Shown in pieces: positions 16,848 to 26,438 of a stretch of 36,192 bases of DNA (positions within the stretch are counted from its first letter, which is position 1; every line of letters begins with the position of its first letter). The position numbers and the translations under genes are program-made. This DNA comes from an uncultured Flavobacteriales bacterium (GTDB lineage Bacteria; Bacteroidota; Bacteroidia; Flavobacteriales_D; Sanyastnellaceae). Under the pieces are notes generated by a model that was given only the letters and a program-made list of their open reading frames with translations, did no database searches and was not told the DNA's origin. The DNA lies in contig CASICO010000046.1 of the NCBI GenBank assembly GCA_949373165.1, positions 1 through 36,192 on the forward strand. Reading direction: 5' to 3'.

Positions 16848-18917
16848 TTAGTCTGGAGCACAAGCTTCGCCAAACATCCCGAGCAATTCCAAGATGTCTT
16901 CGACGCCCACAATGCCGTCGCCCGTCACGTCCTCGGAGCAAGACGCGTTTTCCAAAACACACTGCTGCAAGGCCACCGACCATGCGGTTCCTTCCCCACA
17001 CAGTCCATGGTAAGTACACGAGCCATCGTCCGTGACCGCCTGAGGGTTGTAATTGTCGGCAATCGACACGGTACAACCCTGTTCATTTGAGTCCAATGCC
17101 GACCAATCCACGTCACGCGTGACGGAAAAAAGGCCATTCAACCAAGACCACTCAAAAGATATCTCCTGACCATTGGACACCACCACCACGGTGCTGTCCA
17201 CGGGCTGTCCATTCATGGTGAGACTGGTCCATTTGGGCGGCGCGGAAAGCATCAATTCGACAGAGTCCCCCGACAAAGTTTGCCCCAAAGAAATGCCGAT
17301 GTCTTCTTGGTTCTCCACGAATTGATGGGCACTGTCTGCCACCAAATCATAGACCACAGTGCGGTCACCATTGGGCCAAAACAGCTCGAGGGAGTCTGCC
17401 GTTTGCGCCGTGCCAAGACCGAAGAATTGAGTCGCGCTGTGCTGAACATACAAATCCTCTCCGGCACGAAGCGTGCGCATTTGAGGGTGTCCTTGGGCAT
17501 GCAGCACCATTTGCGTTCCGATGGCCTCTGAATTGGACCACGAGCCGCACACTCCAACCGTGAGTGCATGGTGGTCCGCTTGTTCTGTCCCGGACTGATT
17601 GGTCCAAAATTCCGCAAATTGTCCAGGGCCCACCCCCACCACATCGGGACGCAAATCCCCGTCGAGGTCGCCTCGGGCTATGGTGTACAGCAACACATTG
17701 CTTCCTTCCCAATCCTCCAGCATGTCCACAAAAGGGGCATTGTTCCCCAAGCCAGCGCCAGGATGCTGGAACAAGTAATTGTCGTAGAACTCGGGGTAGG
17801 TACCTCCTGCGAAAACAAACGGCGAAGTAGAAACCATCAGGTCTTCCCATCCATCTGAATTGTAGTCCACCCACATGCTCCCCCACGACCAACGCTGGGT
17901 ATTCAACCCAAATTCTGCCGAACGCTCCTCAAACCAACCTGTATCGTTGCGGTCGAAATAAGCCCCCGTAAGCTGTTCAGATTGGTAGGATGATTCGTCT
18001 GTTTCTTGGTTGGACACGAACATCTCTTCCTGTCCGTCACCATCGGGATCTCCGATGGTCAGGGTCATCGATGACATGGAAACATCAAGTCCCAAGGCCG
18101 CCCCGGATTCACTGAATGTAGCATCCCCGTTGTTGAGGTAAGCCAAGTTGACCGTGGCAGGTTCGGAGCTGGGACAAATTTCGACACCATAATCGTTGAT
18201 GACCATCAAATCCAAGAAAGCATCTTCATTCAAGTGCATCCAAGCCCCTTGAAAAGAAGGTTGCATCCCATTTGCAATTCCCGCCGATTCTGAAATGTCC
18301 TCAAACAGATTTTCCCCCTGGTGCAAGAGCACATTTTCGGAAAGCCATGTGCTCTGACACGGAAGCGCATAAACCGGCACCATGACGTCCAATTTCCCAT
18401 CCAAGTCCATGTCGGCAAAAGACATCCCCGTACATGCCCGGTTTTCCAATACATCCCATCCCCATTCCGAGGTGCGGTTCACGTACCCCTCGCTCTCTTT
18501 GATCCAGATTTGTCCCGCAGACATCTGTCCTGCACCGCTCGTAAAAGACAAGACCATGGCAGCCGTGTGCACAAAGTCTCGGTCTCCGTCGTTGTCTATG
18601 TCCAGCCACATCATGGACATTGGACGACCCGTCCCCTTGACAATGCCCAAGTCAACTTCGGTCAAGCCATCTGGTCCACCTTGGTAAAATTTAAACTGGC
18701 CTCCGGGATCTGTCATGGTTAAGTCATCCCATCCGTCTTGGTTGAAATCCACCAAGCTCATCCCCTCACCCGAAAAGTCCGTGTAACCCTCGAGCATAGG
18801 ATTGGGCTCAGTCAAGGACCATTGAGCCGATGAGTCAATCAAGCACCCCACGAGGAAAAGGAGCATGCCAAGGCCGCGAAAAAAAAACCACCTTCTTCTG
18901 TTTTGACCCCACTTCAT
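16848..18917 (-). CDS. Secreted FG-GAP/VCBS repeat protein with ASPIC/UnbV domain and dockerin-like tail
   Basis: The protein has 689 residues. The N-terminal hydrophobic segment could be a lipobox (LVGC, Cys25) or be cleaved after SSA (29-31). Residues about 40-450 hold FG-GAP-type units with Asp-rich calcium loops: DFNQDGWDDL, DIDNDGDRDF, DMDLDGKLDV, DPDGDGQEEM, DYNSDGWEDL and DLDGDLRPDV. Residues about 455-520 form an ASPIC/UnbV domain (NSEAIGTQMVLHA, FFGLGTAQTADSLELFWPNG). A GCT…DDGSC cassette lies near 614-636, and residues 660-689 are dockerin-like (DVTGDGIVGVEDILELLGMF). The likely role is a surface or secreted beta-propeller; the ligand is unknown. It sits 38 bases after the 1501-residue protein gene and before fadH. 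Confidence 0.85.
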   Translation of the reverse strand: MKWGQNRRRWFFFRGLGMLLFLVGCLIDSSAQWSLTEPNPMLEGYTDFSGEGMSLVDFNQDGWDDLTMTDPGGQFKFYQGGPDGLTEVDLGIVKGTGRPMSMMWLDIDNDGDRDFVHTAAMVLSFTSGAGQMSAGQIWIKESEGYVNRTSEWGWDVLENRACTGMSFADMDLDGKLDVMVPVYALPCQSTWLSENVLLHQGENLFEDISESAGIANGMQPSFQGAWMHLNEDAFLDLMVINDYGVEICPSSEPATVNLAYLNNGDATFSESGAALGLDVSMSSMTLTIGDPDGDGQEEMFVSNQETDESSYQSEQLTGAYFDRNDTGWFEERSAEFGLNTQRWSWGSMWVDYNSDGWEDLMVSTSPFVFAGGTYPEFYDNYLFQHPGAGLGNNAPFVDMLEDWEGSNVLLYTIARGDLDGDLRPDVVGVGPGQFAEFWTNQSGTEQADHHALTVGVCGSWSNSEAIGTQMVLHAQGHPQMRTLRAGEDLYVQHSATQFFGLGTAQTADSLELFWPNGDRTVVYDLVADSAHQFVENQEDIGISLGQTLSGDSVELMLSAPPKWTSLTMNGQPVDSTVVVVSNGQEISFEWSWLNGLFSVTRDVDWSALDSNEQGCTVSIADNYNPQAVTDDGSCTYHGLCGEGTAWSVALQQCVLENASCSEDVTGDGIVGVEDILELLGMFGEACAPD

Positions 18918-18955
18918 GCCTTAAAAATACACATTATGCAACGAGGGCACTTTCG

Positions 18956-21900
18956 TCAGTCCAACTCAGGAAAACGATCCACAAATTCATTTCGACGTGA
19001 TCTCGATGGCAAAATCTGATAGATGAACCTTTGGTCTCCCTCTTTGATCCTGCGCTTGTCGTCTTTGAGCTCCGTGATCAAGTCAATGAAGGCTTGATCC
19101 TTGGAGGTGATGTTCATGACGCCGTTTCGGTATTCGAAATAATACCAATTCTCTTCGTCCAAGTGGAAGTACATCCGCAGGATGCCAGTGGTCCCGGCTA
19201 GGCTCCATTCAATGCGCCCGGGAATGCGACGGAAAATCGGCTGTTTGTCCATGGAGACAATCCCAATTCCATTTTCGCCACTCACAAACGCGTCCTCACT
19301 GGCATCCCAAGTGAGGTCCAATCCCGTCATGAGCAATCGGTGTTGGATGCTGGCCGGCGTCTTTTTGAACGCCCCCATCAAGGTCATTCCACCCAAAACC
19401 TCATCGGCCCCTTCCAACCCCAACCATTCCCGAAGTGCGGGTTCAAAGGTGGTGGAGGTCACGTCCAAAGGCACCGCGGTTGGCCAGGCCTGAATTCGCT
19501 CTGCCAGGGCTTTCCAAATGTTGTCGTCGAAAGGAAAGTCCATGCCTGTGGTCAGCGAAGCCTCCAATCCCGTCCCCGTGGGGAACACCTTTACAGAACC
19601 TGCCGTTCTCTGAGTCACAAGACCGTAGTCTACAGGGAGTTGAAGCGGCCCTGCTCCTGTAATTTCACACTGTCCCGCCACCAACTCAATCAACGTTCCC
19701 GGCAAGTCTGGCTGCACCATTTTCTCTGGTGTTCCCGCCTGGTATTTGCCCTCTCGCTTGTTGTATCTCAACTCCCCAATCGCCGCCAAAAGCGGATACT
19801 CATTGTGGCTTCTCACCTCATCTGAGAATGCACCATATGGCCCTCCTCCCGGCTCGTCAACATCTCGGAAATAAGCGCCAAATCCAAGGTGCTCCATCAA
19901 TGGTGTCCGCAGGGTCGAGTCCAACGGAATGCGCACATCCCGGGGGTCGATTACGGCCGAAAAGAGCAACTGTTGCTTTTCCGTTTCTGGACAAGCCGCT
20001 TCCAAGGATACGGCCCCATTGAATTCGAGGTGTTCCCTGGCTGCAGCCAAGTTCACCTTGCCTGAAAAGCCGAAGAACGGACTTAACCCAAATTCCTCTT
20101 GCACCGGTATGACACCTTGACCAATCGTCTCTCCGCTTGTGTCCACCTCCACTTGTTCCAAACGAATCAGCTGTTCCAATCCATTCTCGTCTTTGTAAAA
20201 CAAGCTTGCCCTGGCTTCGTAATCATATCGACCCAAGATGTTCACGTCTGCATCGAACAATCGATGGTGGCGCGACACAACATTGGCTACAATCACGGCA
20301 CGCGTAAGCTGGTCCATTTGCGCCCGTTTACGCACCACCACCAGACCACTGTCCGGCTCTACAAAGGCGTCTGCCGACCGAATGAACTTTACACTTTCGC
20401 ATCGAATGACGGATTCAGCCACATCGTACACGGCTTTTGGTGCCAGAAAATTCAAGCTGTCTTGGTCGTTTCGGGTGGAATAAAAATTGGACTTGGATAC
20501 AGCGTCGTCCGTGTCGATTACAAAGTCGGTCAGCGGCTCGCGACCCGAATTCATCTCCAACTTGTCTTTGTCCATAAACCACTTGAACTCGTCCATGTAG
20601 CACATGTACTGATTGGCAGGCAACTCAATTTTTGTTTCGCCATCGTTGCTCGCAAATTCACCGATGCGTGAATCGAAATCAATCGTGCAATGCACATTGT
20701 CCGTCTTAAAGGCCAATGCTCCTTCTACCATCTGATCGAGCTGAAATCCCGCCGTATCTGACATGATGCGACGGCGGTCATATTCAAACAGGTCCGACGA
20801 AAGCGAAGCCCCCTGAAATCTCATCGTCCCTGAGCCCGTCATGCCCTCGTCTCCCAAAGTGATCTTTCCCGCGAACTCACTCTCCCCTTCAAAGAATCGA
20901 ATCGGGATGTCGTCTGTCGTGGCAGAAAAAGAAGACTTGCGTGGCTCAAACAGGACGAACACATCTTCGCCTTGCACCTCGGGAACAGGAGGCGGCCCGA
21001 TGGACTCCTGATTCGAGAACACCTGCGCAACGCCTTTCGTGCTGTCGGGAAGCAAAACAAAACGGTCGCTTTCCGCATGGGCCGTCTCAAAGTCCAGTCT
21101 TCCGCCACCTTGCAAGCCACCACCATTGAGTGTCAAGTCTTGATCGAACGTTCCCGCTCCTCCATAAACACTGTAGCCTCCCGTTGGGGTTTCCGTCTTA
21201 AAACCAAAATACAGGTCATCCATCACCCTGAGCTCTTCCTTCAAGGGCGGCAGGAGGTCTCCAGATTCCAACGTACCTGAGAACACCAACTCCTGTCTTC
21301 CAAGGGCATCCAAACTGTCCAAAACGAAAGGCTCAATCACAAATCGAAACCGAGAACGCGCATACGCACCTTGCTCAATGGCAGCGTCGTCCCAATGCAC
21401 ATAACTCACCCCTTCGGTGACCAATACCGGGTATTCTGGATAGGCCTCACTGAGTCGACCTGAACGGTTAATGGGTACATCCACGCGCAAAACACCTTGA
21501 ATGCTCTCCAATTCGTTTTTCACACGCAGCCGTTTCGCCCGCCCCCTCATGTCGATTTCTTCCTCATCATTGACCCGAAACTTGCACGTTTCAACGGCGT
21601 TCAGTTCGATTGAAAAAGAAGCGTAATCGAACACATAATCTGACCCTTCAAATTGGAGGTTTCCAGCGCGAACACTCCCTGCAAAATCAAAGTCTCGGTC
21701 CTCTCCTATGACCACTCGACCATTGCGCGGTTCGATGATCACGCCGCGGTCACGCGACACATCCACCCGTGAAACACCATTGACCGTCAGTTGCAAATTG
21801 AGCAGGCTGATTTCACCGTGGTGATTGCCCACGGCTTCGGAGCGAAAAAACAAGACGTCATAGTCTCTTCTTCCGGCCGCATTAGAGAGGTCTTCAAACA

Positions 21901-23461
21901 ACTTATTGGTGGCCGTGGCTTCTCGAGTACCCAGGTCCATCTCGAGATAACCCTGTTGGGCCATCCGCACCATCATGGCCCTCGTTTTCGGCTCACTGAG
22001 TCGAATTCCAGCTGCCAATTGCTGACTCGTGAACGTGCTGTCTCCCGAAGATTTGACGTGATTTCTTACCCTCACCAGCGGGTGCACAGGATCGATGCCT
22101 TGCATCCTCTGAAAAATCTCCTTGTCGAAGAAGTTCTCGCTGAATAATATGGCGGTCGATCGACTCGATCCCGGAGGCCCTTCCAAGCGAATCCGTGTGT
22201 CTCCCATTTTCCATGACAGGACATCACAATCGAGCGAAACCCTATGATGTGAGTCCGTGAATGGACGCGGACCAAGTCCTTCGTCCGTCCGAACCAAAGA
22301 CAACCTTTCATCCGCCAAATTGAAGCGAAGATTCAATTCCGGATGATGCACGCTGTCCCCTCCCAATCGCACGGTAGCCTCGACGTTTGACCCTCTAAAT
22401 TGGTCCGAGCGCAAGACAAAAAGATTCGAGCGGCATTCGATCAAAACCGTATCCCCATTGCGGAAATCCAAGGTGGCCGGCAGGTCTTCATTCCCCTTGC
22501 CAAGAAGCTCTGACCCACGAACAGTAAGCCCCCCTTGAAAATCCACCCCCGGTACGATGTCCGGCATGGACAATCGGTTCACATAGGTATCAAAGCGCGG
22601 GTATTTGGCAGGTTCTTTGGCTTCGCCTGTTTTTTCGTCTTTGAGGCGAACCCGAGCTTTGTCTGTCAACTGCCCGAGCAGGGGGTCTGGAAAGAGTTCC
22701 GTCGTGAACCTCGCTGAATCCACTGTGAGACTGGCCGATTTTAATCGGATGGCGTATTCATCAAAATCCGCATGGTTCTTTTCTGGGTCCCATCCAGACC
22801 TGCCCCAGTCTACACGGCCACTTCGACCCAAGAAACGTCCGGCCGCAACATCATATTCACCGGCAGTGCGCTTGACTTGGAGCGTATCCCCTTTGGAGAA
22901 CCCCAACAACGTCCCGGTTGGCCCTAAAAACAAACGCGGCATGCCCTTTTCGGGAATCGAAATGGCCATCGGGCCATCAAATTGCCACCTGACACTCTTG
23001 CTCTGGTGGAACACCCCTTGAACGAGGAAATCCTTTCCCACAGCAAGCAAAGGCGCAAAGCTTGAGGCGCTCTTTCGTTTTTCTAACGCGCGTTCCACGG
23101 CCTCATCCCAAGCTGCAAACGGAATGCGCAAGGAATCTCCGGAAAGCGCTGCTTGAACGCTTCTTGCATAACCAAACTGCTCAGGGAAAACCCCCAAACT
23201 TCTTTCCTTCAATTGCGCCAAGCGTTCGATGAACTTTCCAGTCACGGCGGTATCTGCCTTCGGAGAAAGCAAAAGTGGCTTCAGTTTCCGGGTGAGAAAC
23301 CGGGCCGCATCCTTGTCGTATGACTCGACGGCATCAGCCAACTCGGTCAAGGCATTTTCCAAAGCCACCAAATCCAATTCAGTGTCTTGGCTCAAGACAG
23401 GCTTGACGAAAAACAAGAAGCAGGCCAAAATGGCCATCGGTCGAATCATAGGCGTCTTCAT
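18956..23461 (-). CDS. Giant exported beta-rich protein of unknown function (1501 residues)
   Basis: The signal peptide ends near residue 24 (FFVKPVLS, then QDTE). Residues about 25-130 are helical. The rest is overwhelmingly short beta strands in repeated forms such as VDFQGGLTVRG, RVVIGEDRDFDFAGSVRAG, FAGKITLGDEGMTGSGTMRF and FFGFSGKVNLAAAREHLEFNGAV. This is the stacked 'layer above layer' look of long periplasmic beta proteins (OstA/AsmA/TamB-like), but I cannot assign it to one. A helical segment at 478-509 (FTSQQLAAGIRLSEPKT… QGYLEMD) looks like a winged helix. There is no visible beta-barrel C-terminus or sorting tail; it ends FVDRFPELD. It is first in a minus-strand run and divergent from the capsule-type gene at 23518, with 56 bp between. 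A role in envelope transport or assembly is a guess. Confidence 0.75.
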   Translation of the reverse strand: MKTPMIRPMAILACFLFFVKPVLSQDTELDLVALENALTELADAVESYDKDAARFLTRKLKPLLLSPKADTAVTGKFIERLAQLKERSLGVFPEQFGYARSVQAALSGDSLRIPFAAWDEAVERALEKRKSASSFAPLLAVGKDFLVQGVFHQSKSVRWQFDGPMAISIPEKGMPRLFLGPTGTLLGFSKGDTLQVKRTAGEYDVAAGRFLGRSGRVDWGRSGWDPEKNHADFDEYAIRLKSASLTVDSARFTTELFPDPLLGQLTDKARVRLKDEKTGEAKEPAKYPRFDTYVNRLSMPDIVPGVDFQGGLTVRGSELLGKGNEDLPATLDFRNGDTVLIECRSNLFVLRSDQFRGSNVEATVRLGGDSVHHPELNLRFNLADERLSLVRTDEGLGPRPFTDSHHRVSLDCDVLSWKMGDTRIRLEGPPGSSRSTAILFSENFFDKEIFQRMQGIDPVHPLVRVRNHVKSSGDSTFTSQQLAAGIRLSEPKTRAMMVRMAQQGYLEMDLGTREATATNKLFEDLSNAAGRRDYDVLFFRSEAVGNHHGEISLLNLQLTVNGVSRVDVSRDRGVIIEPRNGRVVIGEDRDFDFAGSVRAGNLQFEGSDYVFDYASFSIELNAVETCKFRVNDEEEIDMRGRAKRLRVKNELESIQGVLRVDVPINRSGRLSEAYPEYPVLVTEGVSYVHWDDAAIEQGAYARSRFRFVIEPFVLDSLDALGRQELVFSGTLESGDLLPPLKEELRVMDDLYFGFKTETPTGGYSVYGGAGTFDQDLTLNGGGLQGGGRLDFETAHAESDRFVLLPDSTKGVAQVFSNQESIGPPPVPEVQGEDVFVLFEPRKSSFSATTDDIPIRFFEGESEFAGKITLGDEGMTGSGTMRFQGASLSSDLFEYDRRRIMSDTAGFQLDQMVEGALAFKTDNVHCTIDFDSRIGEFASNDGETKIELPANQYMCYMDEFKWFMDKDKLEMNSGREPLTDFVIDTDDAVSKSNFYSTRNDQDSLNFLAPKAVYDVAESVIRCESVKFIRSADAFVEPDSGLVVVRKRAQMDQLTRAVIVANVVSRHHRLFDADVNILGRYDYEARASLFYKDENGLEQLIRLEQVEVDTSGETIGQGVIPVQEEFGLSPFFGFSGKVNLAAAREHLEFNGAVSLEAACPETEKQQLLFSAVIDPRDVRIPLDSTLRTPLMEHLGFGAYFRDVDEPGGGPYGAFSDEVRSHNEYPLLAAIGELRYNKREGKYQAGTPEKMVQPDLPGTLIELVAGQCEITGAGPLQLPVDYGLVTQRTAGSVKVFPTGTGLEASLTTGMDFPFDDNIWKALAERIQAWPTAVPLDVTSTTFEPALREWLGLEGADEVLGGMTLMGAFKKTPASIQHRLLMTGLDLTWDASEDAFVSGENGIGIVSMDKQPIFRRIPGRIEWSLAGTTGILRMYFHLDEENWYYFEYRNGVMNITSKDQAFIDLITELKDDKRRIKEGDQRFIYQILPSRSRRNEFVDRFPELD

Positions 23462-23517
23462 GGATCGGTCCGAAAATTAAACGTCCCGGAGTCCCCGGCG
23501 GTATCTTGGCCCCAACG

Positions 23518-25392
23518 ATGTTCCAACTCTTGCGCACAATTCAGTCCCGTCCCCAGTTGGTTCCTCGGTGGGTGATCTTCTCCATCGACATGTCCTTGGG
23601 GGTCGTGGCTCTGGGCTTGGCTTATGCCGCGCGCTTTGAGTTTTCGCCACCCGCTCATGAATTGGAGGCTGCCCGGGCATTTCTGCCCGCTTATTTGATC
23701 ATTCGCGCGTTTGCCATGCTCGCCTTTAGGACATTCTCTGGCATCATTCGCTTTAGCGGCAGTCGCGATGCGCGTCGGGTATTGCTGTCATTGTCCATGG
23801 GAACATGCTTGTTTCTTGCCTTGGATGTGGCGGCGGGATCTATGGGAACGACCTATCCAATGCCATTGAGTGTCGTTGCCATTGAACTGCTGGCCTCCGC
23901 GGTTTTTTTGATTGGGTTTCGGGTTTCGGTGCGCTCGGTATACGAAAGGTTTCAAACCGCCCGTCCCACGCCCGTTATCATTTTTGGTGCTGGAGAAGCG
24001 GGCATCATCACAAAACAAGCGGTTGAACGCCCAAGCGCCGACCCCATGAAGGTGGTCGCTTTCCTCGACGATGACACAGGAAAACAGGGCAAGCGAATCG
24101 ATGGAGCACCCATTTTAGCGGCAGGAGATGCCGGTCGCATTTTACAAGACCACAACGCCAAACGCCTCATCGTGTCCATCCAGCAGTTGGATCCCGCCCG
24201 AAAGGCCAAAGTGATTGACGCCGCGCTCAACGCAGGCTTGCGCGTCATGGACGTCCCTCCCGCCCAGCGTTGGATTCAAGGGGAGCTCAGCGCGGGACAA
24301 TTGAGAGACGCACGCATCGAAGACCTGCTCGGTCGCCCCGTGATCGAGCTTGATGCCTCTGCCATTGCCAAACAAGTCAAAGGCGCCCGCATCGTGGTCA
24401 CCGGCGGTGCAGGCTCCATTGGATCAGAATTGGTCATGCAATCCTTAGACAGGGGTGCAGCAGAAGTACTGGCCCTCGACACAGCCGAGACTCCACTTCA
24501 CGAGCTCGGCCTTTTGGCCCATACCCGACTGGGTGGAACTTCCTCGCGATTGACCACGCGCATTGTCGACGTTCGAGATGGCGCCCGCATCCAACAACAC
24601 TTGTCCGACTTCAAACCAGATTTGGTTTACCACGCCGCAGCCTACAAACACGTTCCTGTAATGGAAGCGCAACCCGAAGAGGCTTGGCACACCAACGTGA
24701 TTGGCACCACCCAGACCTTGTCCGCAGCGAAGCTAGCAGGGGCCAGTACATTCGTTTTGGTGAGCACCGACAAAGCCGTGAACCCTTCCAGCATCATGGG
24801 CGCGTCCAAGCGCATGGCCGAACTCGCCGTGCGCAGCTTTGGAGAAGGAGGGGAAATGAAATGCGTCATTACCCGGTTCGGCAACGTCCTAGACAGCAAT
24901 GGCAGCGTGATCCCCCTTTTTAGACGACAGATTGAAAGCGGGGGACCCATTACACTAACAGACCCAGAAGTCACCCGGTATTTCATGACCATACCCGAGG
25001 CCGTTCAACTGGTCATGGAGGCAGCAGCCACTAGCGCTGGAGACGACATCTTCGTCTTCGATATGGGAGAGCGTGTGCGCATCATCGACCTTGCCCATCG
25101 CATGATTCGCCTCGCAGGATTGGTCGAGGGCCAAGACATCGACATCGACATTGTGGGCATGCGTCCGGGTGAGAAACTCCATGAGGAACTCATGAGCGGT
25201 CAAGAAAATTTGTTGGCCACGCATCACCCTAAAATTCTTCGCGCAGCCCGCGCAGAGGTGAACAGAGACATGGTACGAAACACCATCGCCGACAGTCAAG
25301 CCGCATTGCGCCAAGTCCCCTGGACTTCGGAGCAAGTGAAGCTCGCCTTCTCCCGGCATCTGCCCGAATACAAGCCAAGCCACAAGGATTGA
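23518..25392 (+). CDS. Membrane-bound nucleoside-diphosphate-sugar 4,6-dehydratase/epimerase, CapD/WbpM type
   Basis: This 624-residue protein makes precursors for capsule, O-antigen or protein glycosylation, typically by dehydrating UDP-GlcNAc. Four transmembrane segments fill residues about 15-140. A first Rossmann domain starts VIIFGAGEAGI (about 153-163). The SDR domain has VVTGGAGSIGSE (about 293-304), YHAAAYKHVPVME (about 371-383), STDKAVNPSSIMGASKRMAE with the family's Met-x3-Lys in place of Tyr-x3-Lys (Met427, Lys431), and RFGNVLDSNGSV. ATG 23518 is preferred; a TTG 12 bases upstream is the alternative. A weak -7-like box, TATCTTGG (23502-23509), overlaps that TTG, supporting ATG. The next gene follows after eight bases, and no other sugar genes are next to it. 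Confidence 0.9.
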   Translation: MFQLLRTIQSRPQLVPRWVIFSIDMSLGVVALGLAYAARFEFSPPAHELEAARAFLPAYLIIRAFAMLAFRTFSGIIRFSGSRDARRVLLSLSMGTCLFLALDVAAGSMGTTYPMPLSVVAIELLASAVFLIGFRVSVRSVYERFQTARPTPVIIFGAGEAGIITKQAVERPSADPMKVVAFLDDDTGKQGKRIDGAPILAAGDAGRILQDHNAKRLIVSIQQLDPARKAKVIDAALNAGLRVMDVPPAQRWIQGELSAGQLRDARIEDLLGRPVIELDASAIAKQVKGARIVVTGGAGSIGSELVMQSLDRGAAEVLALDTAETPLHELGLLAHTRLGGTSSRLTTRIVDVRDGARIQQHLSDFKPDLVYHAAAYKHVPVMEAQPEEAWHTNVIGTTQTLSAAKLAGASTFVLVSTDKAVNPSSIMGASKRMAELAVRSFGEGGEMKCVITRFGNVLDSNGSVIPLFRRQIESGGPITLTDPEVTRYFMTIPEAVQLVMEAAATSAGDDIFVFDMGERVRIIDLAHRMIRLAGLVEGQDIDIDIVGMRPGEKLHEELMSGQENLLATHHPKILRAARAEVNRDMVRNTIADSQAALRQVPWTSEQVKLAFSRHLPEYKPSHKD

Positions 25393-25400
25393 ACCCACAC

Positions 25401-25799
25401 ATGAGCATGGACCACCCCACCGAAGACCGCCTTTTGCTGGACATCCGCAGCTATTTCGGTTACACCCAAGACCAAGTTGAATTCAATTGGATAGAATCTG
25501 ACGGCATCCATGAGGTGGCTTTGTTTACCTACAATCCGCGACACACGCACAGGTTTCTCTTTCACAAGGCATCAGGTTCCACCCGGATTCAGGCATTGCA
25601 AACCCTTCTGAATTACACCCAAACCCACCGAGACCGTGAGTTGAGTTACACCATTCAGTGGCGGGTGGCTGGCGAAGTCGAATTCCACACGAGCTATTTC
25701 AGCGCCGGAAACATTTTAATGGCCCTCGATAAATTTTTTGAAGGCAGAGACCCGCATACCGTGCAGGTGTTCAGTGTAATGCTCAACCCCATGAGCTAA
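25401..25799 (+). CDS. Conserved hypothetical protein, 132 residues
   Basis: I do not recognise the family. It starts at ATG 25401 (or 25407), eight bases after the capD-type gene, and its stop directly abuts the yigZ-like ATG. There is no signal peptide or membrane segment. The fold looks mixed alpha/beta: DIRSYFGYTQDQVEF, HEVALFTYNPRHTHRFLFHK, a helix TRIQALQTLLNYTQTH, a strand LSYTIQWRVAGEVEFHTSYF and a helix ILMALDKFFEGRD. The tight packing indicates a real, translated gene. Confidence 0.75.
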   Translation: MSMDHPTEDRLLLDIRSYFGYTQDQVEFNWIESDGIHEVALFTYNPRHTHRFLFHKASGSTRIQALQTLLNYTQTHRDRELSYTIQWRVAGEVEFHTSYFSAGNILMALDKFFEGRDPHTVQVFSVMLNPMS

Positions 25800-26435
25800 A
25801 TGGAACGGGACACTTTCCCAAAAATACTCGGCCCAGGCGAAGGGCTCTTTAAAGCCAAAGGAAGCAAGTTTTACGGGTATGCGTTTCCATTGCCCTTTGC
25901 CAATGAAGAAAGCGCAGAGACTGCCGTGGAGGCGCATCTTAGCGAGGTAAGAAAGGCACATCATGCCGCTCGCCATGTCTGCTATGCATGGCAATTCGGA
26001 CCTGATCGATACAGGGCTGCTGACGATGGAGAGCCAAGCGGAAGCGCCGGCGCGCCCATTCATGGCGTCCTCCGATCTCATGACCTCCATTGGACGCTCA
26101 TTGCCGTGGTCCGGTACTTTGGGGGGGTCAAACTTGGTGTAGGTGGCTTGATTGAAGCCTATCGGGCCGCCGGAAGGGCCGCCGTGGAGGATGCCGGAAT
26201 CGGCGCTTCGGTGCTTCAAGCCCACCTCACTTTTGGCTACACCCCAGACCTGACTCGCCATGTGATGCAAGCCCTTCAGAGGGAAGGCGGAGAGATTCTT
26301 GCGGAGAGATACACCAACCGCTGCCTTCTCGATATTGCGGTTGCTGCAGGAAGCGCTGAAAGGCTCACCCGCAGTTTATTAAACATCCACGGTGTGGAAC
26401 CGTTAAAACCAAAGAAGAACGAAACACAATCTTGA
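25800..26435 (+). CDS. yigZ: YigZ/IMPACT family protein
   Basis: This 211-residue protein belongs to the UPF0029/IMPACT family. Conserved motifs are FKAKGSKFYGYAFP (about 17-30), AHHAARHVCYAW (about 53-64), DDGEPSGSAGAPI (about 75-87) and AVVRYFGGVKLGVGGLIEAYR (about 101-121). The C-terminal half (about 135-205) is the ferredoxin-like UPF0029 domain. In E. coli the protein is nonessential; the eukaryotic IMPACT protein regulates GCN2 signalling. A ribosome- or tRNA-linked role is only assumed for bacteria. The start abuts the preceding stop with no gap and the stop lies three bases before the esterase gene. Confidence 0.9.
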   Translation: MERDTFPKILGPGEGLFKAKGSKFYGYAFPLPFANEESAETAVEAHLSEVRKAHHAARHVCYAWQFGPDRYRAADDGEPSGSAGAPIHGVLRSHDLHWTLIAVVRYFGGVKLGVGGLIEAYRAAGRAAVEDAGIGASVLQAHLTFGYTPDLTRHVMQALQREGGEILAERYTNRCLLDIAVAAGSAERLTRSLLNIHGVEPLKPKKNETQS

Positions 26436-26438
26436 CCG

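Noticed and set aside
14707..16851. 714-codon open frame on the plus strand
   Set aside because: It is antisense to fadH, has no recognisable domains, and arises from the strong GC3 bias of fadH.
16801..17076. N-terminal extension of fadH by 92 codons
   Set aside because: It overlaps the FG-GAP gene in another frame and has no family match; ATG 16800 fits the FadH N-terminus.
23518..25392. Missing catalytic Tyr in the SDR motif of the CapD-type enzyme
   Set aside because: Met-x3-Lys is normal for this dehydratase family, so it is not a defect.
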